Positions 1 through 7,558 of a stretch of DNA of 64,000 nucleotides are shown here, piece by piece; the stretch's first letter is position 1, and the number at the start of each line of letters is the position of its first letter. The notes below the pieces were generated by a model. That model saw nothing but the letters and a program-made list of their open reading frames with translations, made no database searches and was not told the DNA's origin. Location: the NCBI RefSeq assembly GCF_022095615.2, contig NZ_CP155559.1:1051501-1115500 (forward strand). Direction: 5' to 3'. Source of the stretch: Bacillus thuringiensis (GTDB lineage: Bacteria > Bacillota > Bacilli > Bacillales > Bacillaceae_G). A program made the translations under genes and the position numbers.

Positions 1-1055
1 TGCTCTCCCCAATTGGTAAACTAAGAGCTGGCTTTGATCTGTTAATGCCGAGATCAAAGCCAGTATCTGACCAATCACTCGGGCAGTTTTTCAGACATCG
101 CCTCGGCAACGAAGTGGTTGAAAATTTAATCGAACCATTACTATCGGGTATTTATGCAGGGGATATTGATGAAATGAGCTTAATGTCAACATTCCCACAG
201 ATGTATCAAATCGAGCAGAAACATCGCAGTATTTCACTCGGTATGCGTACACTTGCACCGAAAGAAGAGAAAACTGAACCGAAAAAAGGAATCTTCCAAA
301 CAGTGAAAAACGGTTTAGAATCTATCGTAGAATCTCTCGAAATGAAGATGCATGAAGGTACGATAATAAAGGGTACTCGCATTGAAAAAATTGCAAAACT
401 TGGTGATGGTTATACGATTACTCTTAGTAACGGAAAAGAAATAGAAGCGGACGCGGTCGTAGTGGCAACATCACATAAAGTATTGCCATCTATGTTTGCG
501 CAGTACAAGCAGTTTCGTTTCTTCCGCAATATTCCGTCCACATCAGTAGCGAATGTGGCAATGGCTTTCCAAGAATCAGCCATTCAGCGCGATATTGATG
601 GTACAGGATTTGTCGTATCTCGAAATAACGATTACACAATTACAGCATGTACGTGGACACATAAAAAGTGGCCACATACAACGCCAGAAGGAAAAACGCT
701 TCTTCGTTGTTACGTTGGACGACCTGGTGATGAAGCAGTTGTAGAACAAACAGAAGAGGAACTCGTTCAGCTCGTACTAGAAGACTTACGAAAGACGATG
801 GATATTACAGAGGATCCAGAATTTACAGTCGTAAGCCGCTGGAAAGAAGCAATGCCCCAATATACAGTAGGCCATAACGAGCGAATGAAGAAACTCACAA
901 CATTTATGGAAAAAGAGTTGCCAGGTATATACTTGGCAGGTAGTTCTTACGCTGGTTCTGGTCTTCCGGACTGTATTGATCAAGGTGAGAAAGCCGCAAA
1001 GCGTGTATTATCTCATTTGGAGAAAGTAATGGATACTGAATTAATCGCACAATAA
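1..1055 (+). CDS. hemY: Coproporphyrinogen III oxidase / protoporphyrinogen oxidase HemY, C-terminal part (5' end outside window)
   Basis: FAD-dependent amine-oxidase-fold enzyme of heme synthesis. In Firmicutes this family oxidises coproporphyrinogen III to coproporphyrin III in the coproporphyrin-dependent branch. The frame is open from base 3, before the first internal ATG at 45, so the gene is cut by the window edge; about 350 residues remain of a family length near 470. Visible family features are the substrate-domain stretch GNEVVENLIEPLLSGIYAGD and the C-terminal FAD-binding segment ending GIYLAGSSYAGSGLPDCIDQG. Synteny with B. subtilis (hemY then yhgD-yhgE) agrees. It is probably the last gene of a hemE-hemH-hemY operon, since a terminator follows at once. 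The call is firm; only the N-terminus is unseen. Confidence 0.95.
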   Translation, partial: LSPIGKLRAGFDLLMPRSKPVSDQSLGQFFRHRLGNEVVENLIEPLLSGIYAGDIDEMSLMSTFPQMYQIEQKHRSISLGMRTLAPKEEKTEPKKGIFQTVKNGLESIVESLEMKMHEGTIIKGTRIEKIAKLGDGYTITLSNGKEIEADAVVVATSHKVLPSMFAQYKQFRFFRNIPSTSVANVAMAFQESAIQRDIDGTGFVVSRNNDYTITACTWTHKKWPHTTPEGKTLLRCYVGRPGDEAVVEQTEEELVQLVLEDLRKTMDITEDPEFTVVSRWKEAMPQYTVGHNERMKKLTTFMEKELPGIYLAGSSYAGSGLPDCIDQGEKAAKRVLSHLEKVMDTELIAQ

Positions 1056-1060
1056 AGTGA

Positions 1061-1090
1061 AACGCCTTCAATCATATTGAAGGCGTTTTG
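1061..1090. terminator. Intrinsic terminator after hemY, probably bidirectional
   Basis: AACGCCTTCAAT and ATTGAAGGCGTT form a 12-bp stem with a short loop and Ts on the + side. It sits between two convergent genes. Confidence 0.85.
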
Positions 1091-1094
1091 TTAC

Positions 1095-2447
1095 TTATTC
1101 GCCAACAAACATATATAAGTTATTTGGCTTTATAACGGCATCCCCTGCATAAATAATCCACTCTGTTAAGTTATCAAAATCTAAATGATAACTATTTCCT
1201 TCACTCATACCTTTTATAAAATATGGTTCGTTAATGAGTATTCCTTGAATGAAATCTTCCGTAATGTTTTGCATTTCAAACCACATATGTTCACTTTTTC
1301 CTTCTTCATAAGAGACACCAAACTTACCGAGGAAACGAAAATCTTCATTTGATTGTTCAATGTGAAAAATGTTGCTGAAATACCCGAAAGTATTCTTCGC
1401 ATTGTAAGCCATACGATCGGTTTCACTATTTGTTTTATAGAACATGAGACCTGTAGCTTCCTCGTATTCTTTGAAAAAACTTTCAATATATTCTTCTGAA
1501 GTATTTAATTTGAATAAGAGAACGGATGGAGATTGATGGTATTCATCTCGGTCATCCATTCCGCCTAAGAATATATTTTGTGCATCTATTGGTTGTAGTT
1601 TCACTTCTTCATCCTCGATTGAAGATAATTGATCCATCCTCTTTTTATGCCCAATATAAGATAATCCTTTCTCCCAAGGAACAGCTACTGTATGTATAGA
1701 GCCTTGCTGACTATGCGCGATAACGATAGGCTCATTCATAGGGACTTGTCCGTTCTCAACGGCATTATTAGCAAATGTTTGAAAAAGATCGCCAATGCCG
1801 TAATAGGAAGAAATGCGATTTGGAATAATTAATTCTATCTCTGTCACACCTGCTCTTAAAAGCCCATGTGTATGAAACCAATATTGCGTAGGCTCACCGT
1901 CTTTACCGTCTTCATAAACAGAATGAATAACGTATAAATCAGGAATGTCAGGTAACAATTCATTTTCAACGTGATATTCAATATAGCTTCTAGAGATCAC
2001 TTTCATTGCTGCACTTGAATCGATTACAAATAATAAATCTGGAGCGAGGTTCCATAAAAACTGTAACTGCTGGAAAAAGCAGTCCAGCACATCGCCTGCA
2101 AATAGCGTACGAGTGAAAATTTCGGTGCCATAAGCAGCATCTTCAAAAGTACGATCTAAGATTGTAGAATCTTGTCTATTGTACATTTTATATTCTTCTG
2201 GGGCATTTGCCTCATCAATATGCAGTTCATACGGTATGATTGTTTCATCCATATGTAATTCCACAATAAGGCTTGTCTCATCACTGTAAACAACTTTTAA
2301 TTCATCAACTTTAGTAGAGATAGTCTCTAACCGCTGTTTTAACTGTTCAATTGTAATTCTAGTTGGTATAACAGCAATCATATCTGAAAAATGACGTTCT
2401 AATGTTCCATTCATAGCTGCGCGGTATGTTTCTGTTTGCACTTCCAT
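1095..2447 (-). CDS. DUF4026 domain-containing protein
   Basis: Soluble acidic protein of about 450 residues with no signal peptide or membrane segment. It resembles the uncharacterised DUF4026 family, whose role is unknown to me. The C-terminal part is rich in acidic and aromatic residues, with repeated DExY/EEY stretches. The open frame extends upstream to 2534, but the start at 2447 (MEVQTETYR) has GGAGTG a few bases ahead, and the 29 residues before it look like untranslated sequence, so 2447 is chosen. It is convergent with hemY and divergent from the secreted nuclease gene. No neighbour suggests a pathway. Confidence 0.75.
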   Translation of the reverse strand: MEVQTETYRAAMNGTLERHFSDMIAVIPTRITIEQLKQRLETISTKVDELKVVYSDETSLIVELHMDETIIPYELHIDEANAPEEYKMYNRQDSTILDRTFEDAAYGTEIFTRTLFAGDVLDCFFQQLQFLWNLAPDLLFVIDSSAAMKVISRSYIEYHVENELLPDIPDLYVIHSVYEDGKDGEPTQYWFHTHGLLRAGVTEIELIIPNRISSYYGIGDLFQTFANNAVENGQVPMNEPIVIAHSQQGSIHTVAVPWEKGLSYIGHKKRMDQLSSIEDEEVKLQPIDAQNIFLGGMDDRDEYHQSPSVLLFKLNTSEEYIESFFKEYEEATGLMFYKTNSETDRMAYNAKNTFGYFSNIFHIEQSNEDFRFLGKFGVSYEEGKSEHMWFEMQNITEDFIQGILINEPYFIKGMSEGNSYHLDFDNLTEWIIYAGDAVIKPNNLYMFVGE

Positions 2448-2686
2448 CCAATCACTCCTATTCAAATGAATCCATTTTACATGCCAATGAAATTTCGATA
2501 TTTTCTGTTTTCTCTCTAACATTATAGAGCGCATTCGTAGAAGGTGTAAAATTATTATTTTGTATTATAGTTTGAAAACGAGTAAATTAGATTAATTTTT
2601 TGTAAAACTTGTCGAAATAGCATTCTATATAACGAATCATTTGTTATGATAGACATGCTGAGAAAATATGAAATAGGGAGAGGAAA

Positions 2687-5053
2687 ATGGCTGTGAAGAA
2701 ATTGTTAAGTGTCTTTTTATCATTCATACTATTGCTTTCATTTACTGGAACTTTAGTACAAGCAGAAGAAGCGACTTCTATGTCAGTAGAAAAAGCAATT
2801 CAAGTATTTAAGCAGCAAGGGAAAACGAAGGGGACAGTGGAAGGATATATCGTTGGATATACGCAAAGTCCTTCTAAATACACGAAAGATCCGGCTAAGT
2901 TTGATGATACAAACGTAGCAATTGCGGATTCGCCAAATGAAACGAATCCAGACAAAATTATGCCTGTTCAGTTGCCAAAAGGCGATGTGAGAGCAGCAGT
3001 AAATGTGAAAGATCATCCTGAAAATGTCGGGAAGAAAGTTAGTTTAACAGGGACGCTTGAATTATATTTTAGTAGCCCAGGTTTAAAATCGGTAACAGCT
3101 CATAAGTTTCAAGGGGAAGGACAAAACCGTGTTAGCGATGTAGTAGCTTCGCCAGGTGGCGGAGAAGTTGCGAAGGGAACAGCGGTAACATTAACAACGA
3201 ATACAGAAGGAGCAACAATCTACTATACGTTAGATGGCTCTAACCCTACAAATAAGAGTGTTCGTTATAACGGACAAATTATAGTGAATGAAAATAGTGT
3301 AATTAAAGCAATTGCAGAGAAAGAAGGGCTTACTTCTTCAGCGATTTCAACATTTTCATTTATTATCGTAAACAATGAACCAGTTCGTATTCATGATATT
3401 CAAGGAAAATCACATGTTTCTCCCTATAAAGGAAAGAAAGTATACAATGTGGAAGGTGTTGTAACAGCGCTTGATAAAAATGGTTTCTATATAGAAGATA
3501 ATCAGCCAGATAATGATCCAGCTACTTCAGAAGGTATTTATGTATACAAAAAAGATGCGAATGTAGCAGTAGGAGATCTTATTCAAGTTGATGGAGAAGT
3601 AGAAGAATATGTTGGGCCTGGATATGCGGAAAGGTTTGACACAGACTTAACGACGACTGAAATTAAAGCGAGCCGCGTTGCTGTAATCGCAAAAGATCAA
3701 GTTTTACCAGCACCGATTGTACTTGGAGAAAACGGTGTAAAAATTCCTGATCAAATTATCGATAATGATGCATTCGGTTTATTTGATCCAAATGAAGATG
3801 CAATCGACTTCTATGAAAGTATAGAAGGCATGCGCGTTACGATGCCAACACCAAAAATTATTGCGCCTCAGAAAAACGGGAATTTATATGTAACAGTAGA
3901 AAATGGCGGTGATAAAGTCGTAACGAAATATGGCACACCTGTATTAGATGAAAATCAATTAAACCCAGAGCGTCTTTCTGTAAAAGTACCTCGTGATTAT
4001 GTAGCAAAAGTAGGAGATACTTTCACGGGAGATATAACAGGGGTAGTCGGATATGATTACGGTGCGTTCCGTATTGCGCCAATAACGGAATTACCAGCTG
4101 TAGTAGACGGTGGATTTAAGCAAGTAGGGGCGAATATTCAGCCTCGTCTTGATAAGTTAACAGTTGCTACATATAACATTGAAAATTTCTCGGCGAATAA
4201 AAAAGAAACAACAGATGAAAAAGTAAAAGCGTTAGCGTATTCTATTAAATACAATTTAAAAATGCCAGATATTATCGGTGTAGAGGAAATGCAAGATAAT
4301 AACGGATCGATTAATGACGGTACAACAGATGCTTCATTAAGCGCAAAACGTATCATTGATGCAGTACTAGAAATTCGCGGGCCTAAGTATGAGTATGTAG
4401 AAATTGCTCCGAACAATAATCTAGACGGAGGAGCACCAGGAGCGAATATTCGCGTCGGTTTCTTCTACAACCCATCACGTGTGAAATTAGCAGCAGTACC
4501 GAAGTTACTTGATAAAAATGTCGTTCGTATTGGAGACGAAAACCCACTATTTGAAAGTACACGTAAACCGCTTGCGGCAGAATTTACGTTCCAAGGACAA
4601 AACGTTGTTGTCGTTGCAAATCACTTAAACTCAAAAATAGGGGATGCAACGCCATTTGGAAAAGTGCAGCCGCTCGTATTAAAGAGTGAAGAAAAACGAA
4701 TTCAATTAGCGCAAGAAGTAAATCAATTCGTACAAGGAATTCAGAAAAAGAACACGAATGCACCAGTTGTTGTGTTAGGAGATATGAACGATTTTGAGTT
4801 TGCTAAACCACTAAAAGCACTAGAAGGAACAAACTTAAAGAATATGTTAAACACAGTGCCAAAAGAGAACCGCTACACGTACATTCATGAAGGAAATGCA
4901 CAAGTGCTAGATCATATTTTAGTAACAAACAACATCGCACCGCACACAATTGTAGATCCAGTACATTTAAACTCAAACATTATGAAAGAACATGGACGTG
5001 TAAGTGACCATGACCCAGTACTTGCTCAAATTGATTTGAAGAAAGCTTCTTAA
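2687..5053 (+). CDS. Secreted multidomain endonuclease/exonuclease/phosphatase-family nuclease
   Basis: Predicted extracellular nuclease of 788 residues. Order of parts: a signal peptide (positive start, hydrophobic core, cleavage near VQAEEA at about residue 27); an OB-like/DUF6359-type domain at about 30-145; a chitobiase-type beta-sandwich at about 150-225 (TIYYTLDGSNPT); a second OB-like region at about 230-470; and a C-terminal EEP catalytic domain at about 480-785. In the last, ATYNIENFS, GVEEMQDN, ANHLNS, LGDMND and SDHDP are the metal and catalytic motifs of the DNase I-like fold. The start has GGGAGAGG just upstream. It resembles YhcR/ExeM-type extracellular nucleases, but no LPXTG or SLH anchor is seen, so it is probably released. 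It is monocistronic with its own terminator. Confidence 0.88.
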   Translation: MAVKKLLSVFLSFILLLSFTGTLVQAEEATSMSVEKAIQVFKQQGKTKGTVEGYIVGYTQSPSKYTKDPAKFDDTNVAIADSPNETNPDKIMPVQLPKGDVRAAVNVKDHPENVGKKVSLTGTLELYFSSPGLKSVTAHKFQGEGQNRVSDVVASPGGGEVAKGTAVTLTTNTEGATIYYTLDGSNPTNKSVRYNGQIIVNENSVIKAIAEKEGLTSSAISTFSFIIVNNEPVRIHDIQGKSHVSPYKGKKVYNVEGVVTALDKNGFYIEDNQPDNDPATSEGIYVYKKDANVAVGDLIQVDGEVEEYVGPGYAERFDTDLTTTEIKASRVAVIAKDQVLPAPIVLGENGVKIPDQIIDNDAFGLFDPNEDAIDFYESIEGMRVTMPTPKIIAPQKNGNLYVTVENGGDKVVTKYGTPVLDENQLNPERLSVKVPRDYVAKVGDTFTGDITGVVGYDYGAFRIAPITELPAVVDGGFKQVGANIQPRLDKLTVATYNIENFSANKKETTDEKVKALAYSIKYNLKMPDIIGVEEMQDNNGSINDGTTDASLSAKRIIDAVLEIRGPKYEYVEIAPNNNLDGGAPGANIRVGFFYNPSRVKLAAVPKLLDKNVVRIGDENPLFESTRKPLAAEFTFQGQNVVVVANHLNSKIGDATPFGKVQPLVLKSEEKRIQLAQEVNQFVQGIQKKNTNAPVVVLGDMNDFEFAKPLKALEGTNLKNMLNTVPKENRYTYIHEGNAQVLDHILVTNNIAPHTIVDPVHLNSNIMKEHGRVSDHDPVLAQIDLKKAS

Positions 5054-5060
5054 AGTAGGG

Positions 5061-5092
5061 GACGCTTAGGTCACTAAGCGTTCTTTTATTTT
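5061..5092 (+). terminator. Terminator after the secreted nuclease gene
   Basis: ACGCTTAG-GTCA-CTAAGCGT followed by TTCTTTTATTTT. Confidence 0.85.
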
Positions 5093-5202
5093 ATAAAAAG
5101 AGATAAGGATAGTGTATAAGCGATTTTTTAGAATGATATAGATTAGTCTTCTGTAGTTTTACGGTAAAATTAATTGAATGTTTAGTTTTCTGAAGGAGGT
5201 CA

Positions 5203-5505
5203 ATGATGCAAGCACGACCAAATGGAAGATTAATGAATCAGCTTGCGATTTTTTTCAGTACGATCGTCATGCTACAATTTTTAGCTGATGTAACAGGACT
5301 TACTCAAAACTTGGACATTACGTATAACTTAATCAATACAGCAGCTTCTTATATAACGTTTAGTTTGGCAGTCATTTTTACTTTAATAGGTGCAAGAAGA
5401 GAACTAAGTAAATATGCAATTATTTTATTATGTTCAGTTGTAGGTATTAAAGCGATTTATTTTGCGGTGTTCGTTATTTTATGGGGGTTGGCAGGTACGC
5501 CGTAA
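5203..5505 (+). CDS. Small membrane protein of unknown function
   Basis: 100 residues with three likely membrane segments (about 15-30, 48-64 and 75-95). I do not recognise the family. It begins with two adjacent ATG codons after GAAGGAGGTCA, an almost ideal ribosome binding site, so it is very likely translated. It stands alone between a terminator and a long palindrome. Confidence 0.7.
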   Translation: MMQARPNGRLMNQLAIFFSTIVMLQFLADVTGLTQNLDITYNLINTAASYITFSLAVIFTLIGARRELSKYAIILLCSVVGIKAIYFAVFVILWGLAGTP

Positions 5506-5533
5506 AGAGGAGGGGGATTATATGAGCAATGAG

Positions 5534-5581
5534 AATAAGAGCGTAATTCCCTAAGCTGACTTAGGGAATTACGCTCTTATT
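5534..5581. repeat. Perfect 22-bp inverted repeat with 4-nt loop; contains a 10-codon ORF with strong RBS
   Basis: Arms 5534-5555 and 5560-5581 are exact reverse complements around CTGA. No T-run follows on either strand, so it is not a canonical terminator, though it lies between convergent genes and may act as one. A mini-ORF (ATG at 5522, peptide MSNENKSVIP) begins just after a GAGGAGGGGG site and ends inside the left arm. Confidence 0.7.
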
Positions 5582-5592
5582 CGTTCAATGAT

Positions 5593-6447
5593 TTAGTCTG
5601 AAATTGCTTGAAATGCTTTTCTGCACCGATCTCTTTTTTGCAGTCTTCTTCTATATTTTTTTCTATCCCGCTTTACTCCTTGTATATACATAAATAAGCT
5701 AACGAGAAGGAAGAAAGCACATTGCATCGTTAAAATGTACGGTGACATGCCTTGCAATGGTTGTTTCGGATCATATAAATGAATAGGTGCTCCGCCTATT
5801 GAAGGAAATATTGTATTTAGCAGGACGTAAGGAATGGAGGCAACTGCAAATGGAAAGAGAATTGCCATATAGTCCTTTTGTGACCATACAGATGCAGCAA
5901 GTCCTAAAAGAGCCATTAGACCTGCAAATAAAAAATTAATTCCGATATATACAGTAATGTAAGTGAGAGGCGCATCGAAATATAGGTTTGCGAACATTCC
6001 ATCAGCATTTATGATGCTTGAACCAATCGTAGGTGTTCCGTCTGGAATGGTTAATTTGCAAAATAATAACGATAAGATGAATGGAAGCGTATAAAGAAAT
6101 CCTCCGCAAAAAAATGTAACGATATATTTCGTTACTGAATAAGGAAATATAGAAATCCCCTTACTCACGAACGGTTTAAAACCATCTGACTTATCCGAAT
6201 TGTAACTTGTACTAAAGGGGAAACTCGCAATAACTGGCATTAATAATAAATAAACATCCATTTCATTGTCGCGAAATCCGATCCATTTTATATCTGTTGA
6301 TATAGGTCCGCTCGCAGCGTCTCCTAAATAACGAATTACATAATAATAATGATAAATACAAATAAGAACGAATCCACTAAACATAATAATTAAAGAAACA
6401 CGATTACAAAAAGCTTGCTTTATATTTAAACGAAGCGCACGCATCAT
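5593..6447 (-). CDS. ABC-2-like membrane permease, no partner ATPase
   Basis: About 284 residues with six probable membrane helices (near 20-40, 70-85, 105-130, 165-190, 200-220, 245-265) and a basic C-terminal tail. The layout resembles ABC-2 permease subunits, but no motif proves it and no ATP-binding gene is adjacent. The open frame reaches a GTG at 6465, but that codon overlaps GGAGG; GGAGG lies about 10 nt before the ATG pair at 6447/6444, so I place the start at 6447. It is divergent from the TetR gene. Function is unknown. Confidence 0.65.
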   Translation of the reverse strand: MMRALRLNIKQAFCNRVSLIIMFSGFVLICIYHYYYVIRYLGDAASGPISTDIKWIGFRDNEMDVYLLLMPVIASFPFSTSYNSDKSDGFKPFVSKGISIFPYSVTKYIVTFFCGGFLYTLPFILSLLFCKLTIPDGTPTIGSSIINADGMFANLYFDAPLTYITVYIGINFLFAGLMALLGLAASVWSQKDYMAILFPFAVASIPYVLLNTIFPSIGGAPIHLYDPKQPLQGMSPYILTMQCAFFLLVSLFMYIQGVKRDRKKYRRRLQKRDRCRKAFQAISD

Positions 6448-6733
6448 GACTGAAAAAGCCTCCACTATTTTGATAAACTTGTCTATTTTCTATATTACTA
6501 TTAAATGTAAAGATTTTCTTGTTTTTTTATTTGATTATTTGAAAAAAGGAAAATTTGTTGTTGTGAAGTAAGGTTTAATCGTATATCTTAAGAACGCCTT
6601 TTCCTTTTCTCTTTTCTTCTGATAAACTATGGACAGTATGGTATACACTGACTGGAATTTTTTATGTTGGAAATAATAAAAAAGAGAACTTGTATAGAAT
6701 GTAAGCGTGTGGTAATATCAAAGATGTACTGAT

Positions 6734-6756
6734 TGACTATATTATCCAATTGGTCA
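6734..6756. promoter_or_regulatory. Candidate TetR operator, copy 1 (upstream of the TetR gene)
   Basis: A 23-bp interrupted palindrome starting TGACTAT and ending TTGGTCA, directly before the ribosome binding site of the TetR gene. Two further 23-bp copies with the same end sequences lie at 7373 and 7517. The position suggests autorepression; binding is inferred. Confidence 0.6.
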
Positions 6757-6773
6757 TTTTTGGAGGTGATGAT

Positions 6774-7346
6774 GTGGCGATAGATCGAAAACGTTCTATT
6801 ATTGAAGCTGCAACAAAGTCTTTTTCAGCGTTCGGTTATAAAGCAACAACGATGGATCAAGTAGCGAAGTTAGCGAATGTAGGAAAAGGAACGATTTATA
6901 CTTTTTTCAAGAATAAAGAAGAGCTATTTGGTGAAATTATTTCTAATTTAATTACAGAAATGAAGCAAGTTGCAGAAAATGCAATTCGTTCAGATGTTTC
7001 ATTTTTTGAAAATGTACATAGAGCATTATATAGCATATTAGAATTCAGAAAAGAACATCAGCTCATGATTAAATTAATTCAAGAAGAGCGCGATATGGGA
7101 ACGAAAGAAGTACAAGAAGTGATGCAACAAGTAGATGTGGAAATCGTTTCTGTTATTCAATCGTATTTGAAGATTGCGATTGATAAAGGTGAAATTAGCA
7201 AATGTGATCCAGAAATTACAGCATTTATTATGCTTCGCTTATACGTATCGCTTATTTTTGATTGGGAAAAAAATCATGAACCGCTAGAAAAAGAAAAAAT
7301 TGCAGAATTATTTGAACTTTATTTATTAAAAGGATTGTCAAACTAA
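6774..7346 (+). CDS. TetR/AcrR-family transcriptional regulator (YhgD-like)
   Basis: 190-residue one-component regulator. The N-terminal helix-turn-helix (about residues 5-50, with GYKATTMDQVAKLANVGKGT and YTFFKNKEELF) is typical TetR; the helical C-terminal part would bind ligand and dimerise. The start is the GTG at 6774 because GGAGGTGAT lies just before it; the longer TTG frame from 6750 would place that site inside the gene. B. subtilis has the same pair (yhgD before yhgE) after hemY. The 23-bp palindromes around the gene and before yhgE are its likely targets, giving control of itself and the YhgE protein. The ligand is unknown. Confidence 0.88.
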   Translation: MAIDRKRSIIEAATKSFSAFGYKATTMDQVAKLANVGKGTIYTFFKNKEELFGEIISNLITEMKQVAENAIRSDVSFFENVHRALYSILEFRKEHQLMIKLIQEERDMGTKEVQEVMQQVDVEIVSVIQSYLKIAIDKGEISKCDPEITAFIMLRLYVSLIFDWEKNHEPLEKEKIAELFELYLLKGLSN

Positions 7347-7372
7347 GATAATCCTTTTATTATTATAAAAAA

Positions 7373-7395
7373 TGACCAATTGAACAAAGTGGTCA
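7373..7395. promoter_or_regulatory. Candidate TetR operator, copy 2 (just after the TetR gene)
   Basis: A 23-bp palindrome starting TGACCAA and ending GTGGTCA, 26 bp after the TetR stop codon. It has the same length and ends as copies 1 and 3. Confidence 0.6.
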
Positions 7396-7471
7396 TATGT
7401 TAATTTTAGGAGGGATAATAGAAAGATTCACTTCATAGTAAGGAACAGTTGCATAGTATAAATTCGGGGAT

Positions 7472-7505
7472 AAGGCATATGTATGAATAAGTATAGCCTT
7501 TTTGT
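7472..7505 (+). terminator. Weak terminator-like hairpin between operator copies 2 and 3
   Basis: AAGGCATA and TATAGCCTT pair with a bulge, then TTTTTG. If real, it would end a short transcript starting near operator 2. Confidence 0.35.
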
Positions 7506-7516
7506 TTGGGAAAAAA

Positions 7517-7539
7517 TGACCAAATGAACATTTTGGTCA
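7517..7539. promoter_or_regulatory. Candidate TetR operator, copy 3 (upstream of yhgE)
   Basis: A 23-bp palindrome starting TGACCAA and ending TTGGTCA, ending 19 bp before the yhgE start codon. It is the most symmetric of the three copies. Confidence 0.62.
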
Positions 7540-7558
7540 TTTTAATAAAGGGGGAGAA

